From positions 1 to 38,357 of the IMG/VR virus record IMGVR_UViG_3300036761_000511: a stretch of DNA of 38,357 nucleotides, one strand, 5' to 3'. The stretch is from a virus. Below the pieces are notes generated by a model. It saw only the letters and a program-made list of their open reading frames with translations. It made no database searches and was not told the origin of the DNA. Positions within the stretch are counted from its first letter, which is position 1. Each line of letters opens with the position of its first letter. The position numbers were made by a program, and so were the translations under genes. Below are positions 8,466 to 17,800 of this stretch, piece after piece.

Positions 8466-8957
8466 ATGGCAACGAGCTACACGACGACAGACCTGGTGGC
8501 CGACCAGTTACGGCGTGATGTGCGCGTCGAAATCGGACAGGCCGAACCATCGGGCACCAATCAGATCGACATCAGTTTTGCCGGCGTCGATTCGATCAGG
8601 ATCCGCGTTGAGGGCGAACTGTCGCACAACTTTGGGCGGTTCTACTCTCTGCCGTTGGCGCTGGTCGACCGGAACACGATCAGTCTCATCGAGAAGATTG
8701 CCACTGAGCTAACGGCCTACAATTGCTGGCTGGCGATCCATCCGCAGATGACGCGGGACGCATTGCCCGCTGCGATACTGGAATGGAAGAAGAACGCCGA
8801 CGCATTGCTGGAGAAGATCGTTCCGACGGGGAAATCGACGGCCCAATCGGGGCGCGACATCATCCTCCAGGGTGAATCGCTTCTGGCTGGGTCCGGCTCT
8901 CCGGGAACGGCGGCGGTAATTATAACGCGCTTCCTTCCATTTGGGGGTGAGGCATAG
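8466..8957 (+). CDS. Head-tail connector, Mu gp36-like
   Basis: The 163-residue product lies directly after the capsid gene, the place of the head-completion or adaptor protein. The start MATSYTTTDLVADQLRRDV and the helical middle (LIEKIATELTAYNCWLAI) recall DUF1320/Mu gp36 adaptors, which form a ring under the portal. The ribosome site is weak (AAGATAAA), perhaps reflecting low copy need or the upstream hairpin. The stop overlaps the next GTG by one base. Family assignment is by position and pattern. Confidence 0.65.
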   Translation: MATSYTTTDLVADQLRRDVRVEIGQAEPSGTNQIDISFAGVDSIRIRVEGELSHNFGRFYSLPLALVDRNTISLIEKIATELTAYNCWLAIHPQMTRDALPAAILEWKKNADALLEKIVPTGKSTAQSGRDIILQGESLLAGSGSPGTAAVIITRFLPFGGEA

Positions 8958-9511
8958 TGGCGCGCTTCATCTTCGACTGGCCAGTCGGCGAGCAACGGGC
9001 CGTGCGCCAAGTGCTGTCGGTCTATTCGCTCGGGCTCAAAGACCTGCGCGAAGTCTGGGACAAATTCATCCCCAACATCCGGCGACGGCATCGCCTGACG
9101 TTCTTGTCGGGCGTGTCCCCCTTCGGGGAAGCATGGCCAGCCCTGTCGCCCAAATACGCGGTGGCCAAGGGGAGGTCCGGCGGCACTCGCAAGATACGTG
9201 GTGGCGGGATTGCGTCCGTGTTCAGGCCGATTCTCGTTTCCACTGGAGCCTTGAGAAAGGCCGCGTCGGTCAAGGGCGCGCCGGGGCAGTTCATCCAGCT
9301 GGATCCGCTGGCATTTACTTTTGGTGTCAGTCGCATGTCGGGCACGTTCGACGTTGGCCGGATACATCAAACCGGTGGATCGAAAATGCCGCGCCGGACA
9401 TGGATGGGGCTCAAAAAGCAAGAGGATCTAATTGCATTGCAGACACAGATCGAGGGGTATCTGCGGCGCCTCAAAGGCCAGATCGTGGCCGTTGGCCGGG
9501 GGAGGGCCTAA
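8957..9511 (+). CDS. Virion morphogenesis protein, Mu gpG-like
   Basis: The 184-residue product contains the family-typical core RRHRLTFLSGVSPFGEAWPA, then LSPKYAVAKGR, and a C-terminal HQTGGSKMPRRTWMGL stretch, as in Mu gpG-type tail completion/virion morphogenesis proteins. These act at the head-tail interface or tail terminator stage. The start is GTG 8957, overlapping the stop of the previous gene; the stop overlaps the next ATG. It is basic overall, which fits a protein in contact with the DNA channel. Confidence 0.75.
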   Translation: MARFIFDWPVGEQRAVRQVLSVYSLGLKDLREVWDKFIPNIRRRHRLTFLSGVSPFGEAWPALSPKYAVAKGRSGGTRKIRGGGIASVFRPILVSTGALRKAASVKGAPGQFIQLDPLAFTFGVSRMSGTFDVGRIHQTGGSKMPRRTWMGLKKQEDLIALQTQIEGYLRRLKGQIVAVGRGRA

Positions 9512-9993
9512 TGGCTGCGATCATCACCGGTGATATCCTCTCGGACGCCGTGGCGAATTTGCAGGCCGCCCTTGACTCGCAGAAGACGACGTGGGGCGTG
9601 TCGCAAGTCTATGATTATGCGGCGCAAGAAGTCGGGGTCCGCGGTGATGCAATCGCTATCGAGGTCACATCGTGGCAGCCGCAACTAATCCAGCAGGCGA
9701 GCCCGAGCGTAGAGCTGGCCCACAAAGTCGGGATGCGCGTCTGGTACATCACCGCGGCGATTCGGGCAGACGTCGCGTTCGAGAAGATTCTCTCGAAGCT
9801 CTCGAAGATCGTGGTCTACCTGATCGAAAACCCGCGCCCGAACGGCTACGGGGAATTGCTGATCGATGACCAAGCGTTCGGCCCGACCATCGAAGCAGTG
9901 CAGGGAATTGAGTCAGGGGCCGGGCAATTGCTGGCCGGGAAGTTCAATCTCGTTCACACGTACTACAAGGCGCACACGCAGACGTTCGCCTGA
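9511..9993 (+). CDS. Tail terminator or tail completion protein
   Basis: The 160-residue product starts at ATG 9511 behind GGGGGAGGG; the longer open frame upstream is only another reading of the previous gene. The alternating strands and helices (AIAIEVTSWQPQLI, HKVGMRVWYITAAIRADVAF, LSKIVVYLIENPRPNGYGEL) and its position before the tail tube gene match tail terminator proteins that cap the tube. No family motif is certain. Confidence 0.6.
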   Translation: MAAIITGDILSDAVANLQAALDSQKTTWGVSQVYDYAAQEVGVRGDAIAIEVTSWQPQLIQQASPSVELAHKVGMRVWYITAAIRADVAFEKILSKLSKIVVYLIENPRPNGYGELLIDDQAFGPTIEAVQGIESGAGQLLAGKFNLVHTYYKAHTQTFA

Positions 9994-10007
9994 TCGAGGG
10001 GTGAAGT

Positions 10008-11042
10008 ATGAGCTTTGGATACACACAGGCGCTGTGGATGAAGGAGTCGGCGACATACGGCAGCGCCGAGGATCTTGCAACCGGGACTCTCTACATACTC
10101 CCGGTCAAGGCAAACGTCAGTCTCGCGCAGGAGATCGATGTGATCGAGACTGAGCACATGCGTGCGACCGCATCGAAGCAACAGGCGGAAATCCAGACCG
10201 GAAAGTCATCGGCTGGCGGGGCGTTTTCGTTCGTGGTACCCTGCAAATCGGCCATATCGACCGGGGCGAATGCGTTCTGCGTTCTTGTGAAGCATTTGCT
10301 CGGGAAACTCGCGACATCGGGGCCAGCGGGAACAACCTACACGCATACCTTCACATGGAACGATTTGCTTTTCCCCGGCCTGTCTATCGGCGGCAATCGG
10401 GCTGGGGCGTCATACGTCTATCACGGCCAGCAAATCAAATCGCTCAAGCTGACCTGCAAGGTCGGCGGGCCGCTTGAGGCGACGGTGACCACCGTCGGGA
10501 AAAGCGAGGCCGCGGCTGCGGCACTAACCGCACCGACTGTTGTTCTTTTGTCTGCGGATCCCTACTGGATATTCCAGGACGCGACCTTCAAGATGGACAC
10601 GGTCGCAACGCCGATCACCGAGATCGATCTGGAATTCACGAATGAACTGGAGGAGGCCGACGACAAGTCGTTTGTGCTCGGGAGTACGACTCGTGCCTTG
10701 CTCCCGAAAGCGGGACATACCGTGACCGGCACTGTCAAGCGCCGCCACGCGGTGGACGGAACCAACATCTCGAAGTTCTATACCAAGTTCCTGTCGCAGG
10801 CCCCGGCCGCCCTGCAACTGACATTCACGAATCCGAGCGACGCCGACTACACGATGGTGATCAATCTCGGCGTCTGCAAGTACAAGGGCAAAACACCCGA
10901 GGCGAGTGACAAGGGATTGATCATGGAGGAAGTCCCATTCGAGGCGCTCGATCTGAATTTGTCCACGTCCTCAATCGTCATCACCGATGAGGTCGCAACC
11001 CCGGCGACGGCCACGGGAAGCTATGACGGGGCAGGGGCATAG
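10008..11042 (+). CDS. Major tail (tube) protein
   Basis: The 344-residue product begins MSFGYTQALWMKESATYGSA, a start typical of phage tail tube proteins, and is beta-rich, with TYTHTFTWNDLLFPGLSIGG and FEALDLNLSTSSIVITDE resembling known tube proteins. It lies between the terminator and the chaperone pair. Length above 300 suggests a tube domain plus an extra Ig-like or beta domain exposed on the tail surface. GAGGGGTGA upstream is a fair ribosome site. It would polymerise in hexameric rings to form the tail. Confidence 0.8.
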   Translation: MSFGYTQALWMKESATYGSAEDLATGTLYILPVKANVSLAQEIDVIETEHMRATASKQQAEIQTGKSSAGGAFSFVVPCKSAISTGANAFCVLVKHLLGKLATSGPAGTTYTHTFTWNDLLFPGLSIGGNRAGASYVYHGQQIKSLKLTCKVGGPLEATVTTVGKSEAAAAALTAPTVVLLSADPYWIFQDATFKMDTVATPITEIDLEFTNELEEADDKSFVLGSTTRALLPKAGHTVTGTVKRRHAVDGTNISKFYTKFLSQAPAALQLTFTNPSDADYTMVINLGVCKYKGKTPEASDKGLIMEEVPFEALDLNLSTSSIVITDEVATPATATGSYDGAGA

Positions 11043-11045
11043 CCT

Positions 11046-11504
11046 ATGACTGAAACTACAGACACAATTGATCCACAGGCCGAGGCGGTGGAACCGAAAT
11101 TCACGAATTGCTGGGTCGATGATGAACGCGAAATCATCCAGACCGAAATCGGCGGAGTGACATTCCGGCTGCGCTCTATCACAGTGGGAGAGGAACGGCG
11201 GATCGCCGATGAACTCGCGCTGGAATTGACAATGCCCGCCAAGAAGAAGGAACTTCCAGAAGAGGCGGCTTCTATCCCCGGCGCCGTTGTCATGGTGGAG
11301 GAAGTACCCGCTGTCATCAGGATGGGCGACTTCACCCGGCGCATGATCCTGAATGTCGGGGCAGCACTCGGCATGTGGAAAAAGTACAGCAGCGAGGGCT
11401 GGTCTGATTCCCGCCCCGTGTCGCCGGAGAATGTTGAGGCGCTGAAAGGGGACGTGCTGACCAAGTTGTGGTTAGAACACGTCAAGTACTTTCGCTGCGT
11501 CTGA
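11046..11504 (+). CDS. Tail assembly chaperone (gpG-like)
   Basis: The 152-residue acidic protein lies just after the tail tube and before the tape measure. The stretch FTNCWVDDEREIIQTEIGGV, then FRLRSITVGEERRIADEL is the type seen in tail chaperones, which coat the tape measure during assembly and are absent from the virion. The stop at 11502 lies within the open region of the next frame, which is open from 11476. That allows a gpG-gpGT style frameshift of +1 or -2. Confidence 0.7.
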   Translation: MTETTDTIDPQAEAVEPKFTNCWVDDEREIIQTEIGGVTFRLRSITVGEERRIADELALELTMPAKKKELPEEAASIPGAVVMVEEVPAVIRMGDFTRRMILNVGAALGMWKKYSSEGWSDSRPVSPENVEALKGDVLTKLWLEHVKYFRCV

Positions 11505-11508
11505 GGCA

Positions 11509-11913
11509 TTGCTCCGCAACCTCGAAAAGCAAATCAGGTGGAGCTTTGAGCCGATTACCGACAACTGGTGTTATCCGCGTGACCCACTTACCGGGGCCGG
11601 GTGTCAATTCTGGATCGAGCGGGATACCCCTCCTGCGCGATCCGTTTGCATGGCCTGCCCCGTGGTACAGGTCTTTTGCATTGGCTGCCGGGCGCGTCCG
11701 GGGTGTCAGATTGCCCGGCGGCCTAAAGTGCGGCCCGATGTGCGACGGTTTCTCTCGCGGTTCAAAGTCGCCCGCGAAATGCACCAGCCGCTCTGGGCTA
11801 CCAGTTACAAAGAACTGCCGGTCAAGGAATGGGCGCTCATCTGCCGGGCGCTGAACGTCGTGAGTGAGTGCGAACTGGAATCGGTGAAGAAGTTCAAGAG
11901 GAACAATGCCTGA
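11509..11913 (+). CDS. Second tail chaperone reading (gpT-like), Cys-rich
   Basis: The 134-residue reading lies between the first chaperone and the tape measure. The only possible early start is TTG 11509 with GAGG just 2 bases upstream, a poor ribosome site. The frame is open back to 11476, so a fusion product by frameshifting in 11476-11504 is plausible. The protein is cysteine-rich (SVCMACPVVQVFCIGCRARP), unlike most chaperones, and could bind a metal. It overlaps the tape measure start by 8 bases. No classical -1 slippery heptamer is seen. Confidence 0.6.
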   Translation: MLRNLEKQIRWSFEPITDNWCYPRDPLTGAGCQFWIERDTPPARSVCMACPVVQVFCIGCRARPGCQIARRPKVRPDVRRFLSRFKVAREMHQPLWATSYKELPVKEWALICRALNVVSECELESVKKFKRNNA

Positions 11914-13375
11914 CATCGAAACCTCCATACGCATAACCGCCGAGACTAAGGCGGCGCTGCAAAATCTCGCCGCGCTCGATACCAAGATGGGCGAATCGGC
12001 GCGGGCGGTGCTCGCGGCGAGCAACAATGCGTCGGCGGGATTCTCGCGCATGGATGGCGCGATGGGGATGCTGGCCAAACGCAGTACTCCGGCGCTGGGG
12101 GCGGCATTCGGTTCTCTATCGTCGCAGGCCATTTCCATGACCACGGGATTCAGTGGTGCATCAGGCATGATCGGCATGTTGGGCCAGTCGATGCTGATGG
12201 TGTCCCCCGTCATCGGCGGGGTTGCGATTGCGGCGGCGGCGCTCACCACAATTCTGTTGAAGAAAAAGGATTCGGTCGATTCCGTCACGGCGGCATGGAA
12301 GCCCAACCTCGATATGTTGCGACAATTGGTAGAGGCCAATGATGCCCTGTCGCTTTCCGCTGGTCGCGCCCTCGAAGCCGCATTGAAAGATAAAAAGGCG
12401 CGACTCGAATTGCTCGAAGTGCAATTGCTGGCTCTCGAAGCCACCCCCCTCCGCATGAGCGCATTGGCGCTTGAGGCCCGCGAAATCGGGATGCTATATG
12501 ACGCCGAGAAGGCGCAGAAGATCATTACTCAGGATTCGTTGGATGCCACGAAAGAGCGTAGGATCGAGGTCAACAAGCTCCGCGAAGCAATTCTTCTCCT
12601 GAGAAAAGAAATCGAGGCCGGGACGGCGACTCCGTTCGGTCCGCCAACCCCAACAAGCGGTCCGGCAGCAGCGGGTCCGACCACCGCGAATTGGGAATTC
12701 CTCAACAGGCGAGCCGAGATAGAAACTGGATACGAGCAGCTCCTCCGCGGAACGAATTCCGCCATTTTGGATCAAGGGGTGGCGTACACGGCAATGTCGG
12801 ACGTGGCTATCGGTTCAATCGGGAAAGTGCAGAAAGTAGAGGCCGCCCACCAAAAAGCGATATTGACGGCGAATCAGATGAGGGTCGTGGCAATCGCCCA
12901 AGGTGCCGCGCAGATGTTGCTCTTGGAGAAGAAGAATGTCGGGGAAGTGCTCCAGGCGGTCATCGCGGGCATCGAGGCGGAACTGTTGGCAAAGGCGATC
13001 CTCTGGACAGCGGAAGGCATCGCCCTGATGTTCACTCCCGGCAAACAAGCCCAGGCGGGCGCCAAGTTCACGGCGGCAGCAATGGCGGGTGCCGGAGCGG
13101 GAGCACTCGCAGTTATCGGGTCGGCATTCGAGGAGAAACAATCCGCCATGGAGAGCACCAGCGGCGCAGCCATCGCGGGTTCCGCTGGCGGTGAGGGTAG
13201 CTCCACCGGCCGCACGCTCGTGTCCCAGGGGCCAGTGACGCTCTACTACAACGCGACGCTGGTGGTCAACGGAAGCATCCTTGATCGCGGCGATTTCTTC
13301 GCGCTCTGGAATGAGGCGAATCTCCAGAATCTGCGCACGGCGAATGTGGATGTCAGCCAGAGGGCGAGGAAGTAA
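11906..13375 (+). CDS. Tail tape measure protein (short)
   Basis: At 489 residues it is the length ruler of the tail. By the general rule of about 1.5 angstrom per residue, it would give a tail near 70 nm. Long helices dominate (ALEAALKDKKARLELLEVQ, IEVNKLREAILLLRKEIEA). There are two hydrophobic stretches, residues about 89-118 (MLMVSPVIGGVAIAAAAL) and a Gly/Ala segment near 390-415 (AAAMAGAGAGALAVIGSAF), as expected of a protein that reaches the host membrane on ejection. AAGAGGA precedes ATG 11906. The length is at the short end for siphophages. Confidence 0.85.
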   Translation: MPDIETSIRITAETKAALQNLAALDTKMGESARAVLAASNNASAGFSRMDGAMGMLAKRSTPALGAAFGSLSSQAISMTTGFSGASGMIGMLGQSMLMVSPVIGGVAIAAAALTTILLKKKDSVDSVTAAWKPNLDMLRQLVEANDALSLSAGRALEAALKDKKARLELLEVQLLALEATPLRMSALALEAREIGMLYDAEKAQKIITQDSLDATKERRIEVNKLREAILLLRKEIEAGTATPFGPPTPTSGPAAAGPTTANWEFLNRRAEIETGYEQLLRGTNSAILDQGVAYTAMSDVAIGSIGKVQKVEAAHQKAILTANQMRVVAIAQGAAQMLLLEKKNVGEVLQAVIAGIEAELLAKAILWTAEGIALMFTPGKQAQAGAKFTAAAMAGAGAGALAVIGSAFEEKQSAMESTSGAAIAGSAGGEGSSTGRTLVSQGPVTLYYNATLVVNGSILDRGDFFALWNEANLQNLRTANVDVSQRARK

Positions 13376-14323
13376 GTGGCCTTCGGCGATCCCATGGTGC
13401 TGGACACCAGGTACAACTGGAGCCTGTCCACGCGGGACAACTTCGACACGATGCTGGTCGGCGGGAAATTCGACGGGAGTGCGCTGGACGTCGATGGAAT
13501 CAGCCCCATCGGTTGGGCCGCGCTCAATCCCTATTCAGACGGAACGTTTTCGATGCTGTCCGGAACAAGGACGGGCGGCAGCGGTTCGCGCGTTTACCGC
13601 GTGCAGTATACGTCGGTCGGGGCGCATGAACTGGTCACGATTTCCCAGGTCGCTCGCCTCCTGGGGAACGAACGATATGAGGTCAATGGCCACGCGGCGC
13701 GGCCATTCGCATTTACGATTTGGGCGAAAAATGCCGGGACTGGAACTGTGACGATTCGACTGACCATGCAGGCGCTCCAGGAAGACATCACTACGCCGGT
13801 CTCTGCGGATACCATCATTGAATCGGCGGTTTCGCTGACGGGGACCTGGACGCAATACACAAGCGCGGTCGTTCCCGGATCGCCCCTCACCGCGGCATAT
13901 AAGCTCAAGGTGGACTGTGTTTGCACGGCCACCGGTAATCCCGACCTCCAGTTCGATGAGGCCGAATTTTACACGACGTACACGTTCGCGGTCAATGCCG
14001 CGATGCCGGATTCACCGAGGATCCTGGTCCCGAACCGGACATATCAGCGGACGCCGGCCGGCCGGCTTTTGCGCCACCGCCCGCGCGCGGGAAATGCGGC
14101 CAAACACGAATACGATCTCAACTTCGGACTGATCGGACTGACACAGTTGAGGGCGTTGAAATCGCTCTGGCTGCTCGATACACCGTTGCGCTGGCAGCCA
14201 AATCTCCCGCACCTGCCGACCTATCTCGCCGTGCTGATGACTGACAATTTCGATTTGCGAATGAGTTCACCGAGTGTCAACAGCAACAACTACTCCGGAT
14301 CGCTCAGGCTGACGGAATACTGA
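13376..14323 (+). CDS. Distal tail protein with carbohydrate-binding-like domain
   Basis: The 315-residue product starts at GTG 13376, overlapping no sequence but abutting the tape measure stop, with GAGGA upstream. Residues about 30-200 resemble a CBM/CenC-like jelly roll (ARPFAFTIWAKNAGTGTVTI, SLTGTWTQYTSAVVPGSPLT, NPDLQFDEAEFYTTYTF). The C-terminal 100 residues (KHEYDLNFGLIGLTQLRAL, then LRWQPNLPHLPTYLAVLM) look like the distal tail (Dit) type that links tube and baseplate. So it may attach the baseplate and bind host sugar. Confidence 0.62.
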   Translation: MAFGDPMVLDTRYNWSLSTRDNFDTMLVGGKFDGSALDVDGISPIGWAALNPYSDGTFSMLSGTRTGGSGSRVYRVQYTSVGAHELVTISQVARLLGNERYEVNGHAARPFAFTIWAKNAGTGTVTIRLTMQALQEDITTPVSADTIIESAVSLTGTWTQYTSAVVPGSPLTAAYKLKVDCVCTATGNPDLQFDEAEFYTTYTFAVNAAMPDSPRILVPNRTYQRTPAGRLLRHRPRAGNAAKHEYDLNFGLIGLTQLRALKSLWLLDTPLRWQPNLPHLPTYLAVLMTDNFDLRMSSPSVNSNNYSGSLRLTEY

Positions 14324-17300
14324 TGACGACAACCCAGGCGATCATCGCACAGACCGGCAAAGCGGCGATTGACTACACGCTGGAGTTTCGCACATGGAAC
14401 GGGTCCGCTTATGCTTGGACCGACTACACCGACCGGCTTGTGGATTTCTCCGGGATCGGTTCGACCATCGAGGAAAACGCATTTCCCAACGCGTTCCGCA
14501 TGAGCATCGGGCGGATCGAGTTGGACAACACCGACGGGAGATTCGACAACCTCGATGTGCTGGATGGGAAACTCTACAATTCTGCGGAGCCCTACGGCAA
14601 GGGGATTTACAAGCGCATGGTGCGGATCACCGACGTGCGCGACAATGAGAGCAAGGTCATCGGTGTTGGCCTGGTGCGGGATTGCAAGCCGTCGTCGCAC
14701 AAGCGCACGGTGATCATCGAGACAATCTCGCTGGATGCCAGGGCGTCGGATCAGATATGCGATGGCGTGACGGCTGAGCGGCACCCACTGGGCGGGACAG
14801 ACAAAACCGCTCTGGCCACATGGACAACCTCCAATCCGGCTTCTGCCACCGGCAACGTGAATCTCTACCGATGGCGCGAACAAGAATCCGAAGACAACCA
14901 ATTATACTTCGGTTGGTTCAAAGACCGGCACTACGGAGACATCATCGAACGTACCGCGTGGGCCCTGGATGATCTGGCGACGGATATTACAAGAAGCTAC
15001 CGCCTGATGACCGAGATGCCCGTCGGCGGCACAAGAGGCGCTGATGATCGGGAGATTGCGACCACACGCAATATTCCCCCGGACGATCCGGCGATTTCGA
15101 CGGGCTGGACGACGGACCGCTGCCGCGCCCTGGTCTGGAACCCCGAGCGCAACGTTCTGGTCTGCTGCGTGGGACATTTGATTTACGATTACACGCCGCT
15201 GACGAATGTCTATACGCTGCGCAATACGCTGACCGCTGGCCGGGACGTGCAGCGGGCATTCTACACGACTGAGGCGGATTCCGCTGGCAAGAACAAACGG
15301 ATCGTACTGGTGCAGTGCGACATGGTGACCTACGCGGGGCTCGCGTCGCGCGTGGCGACTGCGTGGTGTACCGTACTCGATGCAACGGGCACGGGCGCCT
15401 ATGCGGTTTTGGCCAACGAAACGTCCTTGGGAACCGACGTTTTCCCCGGCACGCACAACTGCCGGGAAGGCGATCAAACCACATCCTCGTATTCTACATA
15501 TCTGGGGAAGTGGGGGATAACGAACGGAGAAAACGCAATTGCCCAATTCAGAAGCCGCGTCGACATTCTCGCATCGGGGACGACCGAAGAAATCGTGAAG
15601 AGCGACACCACCGCGACCATATTTACAGACTTCGCCATCGGCACGACGGCTCCTCCACAAACTGTTGATCGCAGTTACAACAAGGCCTCATGCACCGTGG
15701 CGACGCCTCCCGCCATTCCGATGGGCCTCATGTATCCCAGCGGGGGCATGTTCTCATGCTCCCTCAATATCTATCACGCCGGTGGCAGGCTGTACTTCCA
15801 TGTGTGGGACAGCGCGAATCTGTACAGGCTGAAGTTCTTTGAGTTGTACACATACACCTTCCCCGGCTATCTGTTGCAGTCCGTGTCCGCCCATGTCCCG
15901 CATTTCCTCTACTCCCCGCAGGACGCAACCTGGAAGAAACGTCTCTATTGCTGCCAGATGGACTGGAAGGAAGTCAACGGTGCGGGTAACGTCTATTCTG
16001 TCGGGCACACGTATTACTATGATCTATCCACCACCACATGGACCGAGATCACATTCATCTCCGGCGCGACCGGGAACAACCAGGCGTGGATGATCACCGA
16101 ACTGGCGCATCACGACAAGGACGCACCGACCTCACCTCAGATCGCCGCCGTCTGGTTCAATCGTGAAACACGGCGATACCGATTCGCGTCGGCACTGGCC
16201 AATAGCTTCTCTACAAATGAGGGTTATTTTGCAACCAGCTTCGACAACGGGATTAAGGACCAGGAGAATCGGTTGGAGGGCTTACATGCCCGCGATGTGG
16301 GCACGACCTCCCCGGAAACATTTTTCGTTGAGGCTGGCCGGAATGTCCTTTGGAGTTATCTGACGGTTTGGGGTTCGCCCGGATTGTGGCGGGCGAACAA
16401 GACGCCGAAGGATCCACCAGCGTATACGCCCCCGCGGGGCGCTGGCGACCCGATCAATTCGGATCGTGGCTTGGGGTCAATGATCGTTTCGACACCTCGC
16501 AATTACCCGGATACCGATAGCCCCAAGGGTGTACTCTTTTGGATGTCGGCGAACGATTATATCGATGTCGGGGCCGATCACCTGGCGGGGCGGTATATCC
16601 TCTGTCAGTACGCGAACTTCGATCCTGGTTTCATTGAATTGCTGGACCTCTCCGGCTTATCATTCTGGGAACTGCGCACACTACTGGCCGAGCGATTTGG
16701 ATTCGTTCACTACTACGCCCCTGATGGGACGCTGATTTTCAAGCCCCGCGTTACCAGTGGGGCGGCGTCATTCAATTTCAGTTCCGACAATCGCAACGTG
16801 ATCAAGGCCGAAATCCAGACGCGGGGATTCGAGGCGATCATCAATGACGTGACAGTCTATCCCTATGCGGCCACGTCAGAAGATCGGCCAAGCGCGATTG
16901 TCAAGGGCTACAATGAGGCCAGCGTGGGTATGGATGGAAAGATGGACTGGGTGTCCGTCTCTGGTGCGCCTGGAGAAAATTCACAATGGCGGGTGGTCTT
17001 CATATCCGCGACGACCTACGATCTTTACAAACTGCAAGGGGCGAATTTCAGTTTCAGCACGGCGAAGGCGACGGCGCAGAGCATCAACAGCACGCTTCGG
17101 GCTCCGACGGATGGTCTATATCTCGCGATCAATCCCGAGAATTTCATCGGCGTCTTCGTCAAAGATGACAACTTCACCTTCTGGGTGCTCTTGCCGCGGG
17201 AATCTCTGAGTAAATTGGATGACCGGGATAGGGCGCGCATCGAAGACACTGCATCGAGCGCGGGCAACAAGCGTGTGAGTAAGACATTCGATAATCGGTT

Positions 17301-17529
17301 CATCCCGAAACTGATCGCGGGCGATTACGCGGAGAACATCTTAGTTTGGCGCAAGGATCGTCACGACGTGGTACGGATCGAGGCGGTGAGTGATCCCAAT
17401 TACCTGCCGCTGTTGCGCTGCACGCTGAAGGATGAAAACATGGGGTACACGGGGACTGAGACGTTTCAGATCATGGGCGTCGAACACCGGCGGCATCAAC
17501 CGAGCAATCTCATCCTGGTGAAGGTGTAG
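14323..17529 (+). CDS. Large baseplate hub / tail-associated protein
   Basis: At 1068 residues this is the longest gene. The N-terminus (TLEFRTWNGSAYAWTDYTDR, FRMSIGRIELDNTDGRFDNL, VIGVGLVRDCKPSSHKRTVI) has the hub-type beta domain. Residues about 190-690 contain repeated Trp/Tyr-rich strands of propeller-like appearance. The C-terminal third (LSFWELRTLLAERFGFVHYY, APDGTLIFKPR) returns to a hub/Tal-like fold. It would form the tail tip with the distal tail protein. No lytic or peptidase motif was recognised. ATG 14323 overlaps the previous stop (TGATG). Confidence 0.7.
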   Translation: MTTTQAIIAQTGKAAIDYTLEFRTWNGSAYAWTDYTDRLVDFSGIGSTIEENAFPNAFRMSIGRIELDNTDGRFDNLDVLDGKLYNSAEPYGKGIYKRMVRITDVRDNESKVIGVGLVRDCKPSSHKRTVIIETISLDARASDQICDGVTAERHPLGGTDKTALATWTTSNPASATGNVNLYRWREQESEDNQLYFGWFKDRHYGDIIERTAWALDDLATDITRSYRLMTEMPVGGTRGADDREIATTRNIPPDDPAISTGWTTDRCRALVWNPERNVLVCCVGHLIYDYTPLTNVYTLRNTLTAGRDVQRAFYTTEADSAGKNKRIVLVQCDMVTYAGLASRVATAWCTVLDATGTGAYAVLANETSLGTDVFPGTHNCREGDQTTSSYSTYLGKWGITNGENAIAQFRSRVDILASGTTEEIVKSDTTATIFTDFAIGTTAPPQTVDRSYNKASCTVATPPAIPMGLMYPSGGMFSCSLNIYHAGGRLYFHVWDSANLYRLKFFELYTYTFPGYLLQSVSAHVPHFLYSPQDATWKKRLYCCQMDWKEVNGAGNVYSVGHTYYYDLSTTTWTEITFISGATGNNQAWMITELAHHDKDAPTSPQIAAVWFNRETRRYRFASALANSFSTNEGYFATSFDNGIKDQENRLEGLHARDVGTTSPETFFVEAGRNVLWSYLTVWGSPGLWRANKTPKDPPAYTPPRGAGDPINSDRGLGSMIVSTPRNYPDTDSPKGVLFWMSANDYIDVGADHLAGRYILCQYANFDPGFIELLDLSGLSFWELRTLLAERFGFVHYYAPDGTLIFKPRVTSGAASFNFSSDNRNVIKAEIQTRGFEAIINDVTVYPYAATSEDRPSAIVKGYNEASVGMDGKMDWVSVSGAPGENSQWRVVFISATTYDLYKLQGANFSFSTAKATAQSINSTLRAPTDGLYLAINPENFIGVFVKDDNFTFWVLLPRESLSKLDDRDRARIEDTASSAGNKRVSKTFDNRFIPKLIAGDYAENILVWRKDRHDVVRIEAVSDPNYLPLLRCTLKDENMGYTGTETFQIMGVEHRRHQPSNLILVKV

Positions 17530-17530
17530 C

Positions 17531-17800
17531 ATGGGATTGGCGTGGCTACAAAATATCGGCTGGGCGGCGAGCGACGTTGGGCTTCAGCGCCCGAGCGCTG
17601 CGTTCAACATTTGCGTGGCCGCGCGATCACGCGGAGAGGGTGTGGCGTTCCAGCCACGCTCAATGGCGGAGGGCATTCAGATGAAAGCCCGCTCGGTCTC
17701 CGAGGGATCAGAAGTGAAAGCCCGCACGGTCGCCGAAGGCACCGAGGTAAGGCCCCGCAGCGTGGGGGAGCGATTCGGGATCAAGGAGATTGGGGGATAA
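17531..17800 (+). CDS. Small protein of 11-residue tandem repeats
   Basis: The 89-residue product is not recognised. From about residue 25 it is built of 11-residue repeats: VAFQPRSMAEG, IQMKARSVSEG, SEVKARTVAEG, TEVRPRSVGER, with a degenerate copy before. The consensus is x-x-V-K-x-R-S-V-x-E-G. Regular spacing of V, R and EG suggests a small solenoid or an extended interaction strip. It sits one base after the hub gene and abuts the next GTG, so it is probably a tail-tip accessory protein. The start ATG 17531 overlaps the preceding stop region closely. Confidence 0.6.
   Translation: MGLAWLQNIGWAASDVGLQRPSAAFNICVAARSRGEGVAFQPRSMAEGIQMKARSVSEGSEVKARTVAEGTEVRPRSVGERFGIKEIGG

Noticed and set aside
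8941-9510. Longer version of the tail terminator gene
   Set aside because: The upstream part overlaps the Mu gpG-like gene completely and has frame-shadow composition; ATG 9511 with GGGGGAGGG fits better.
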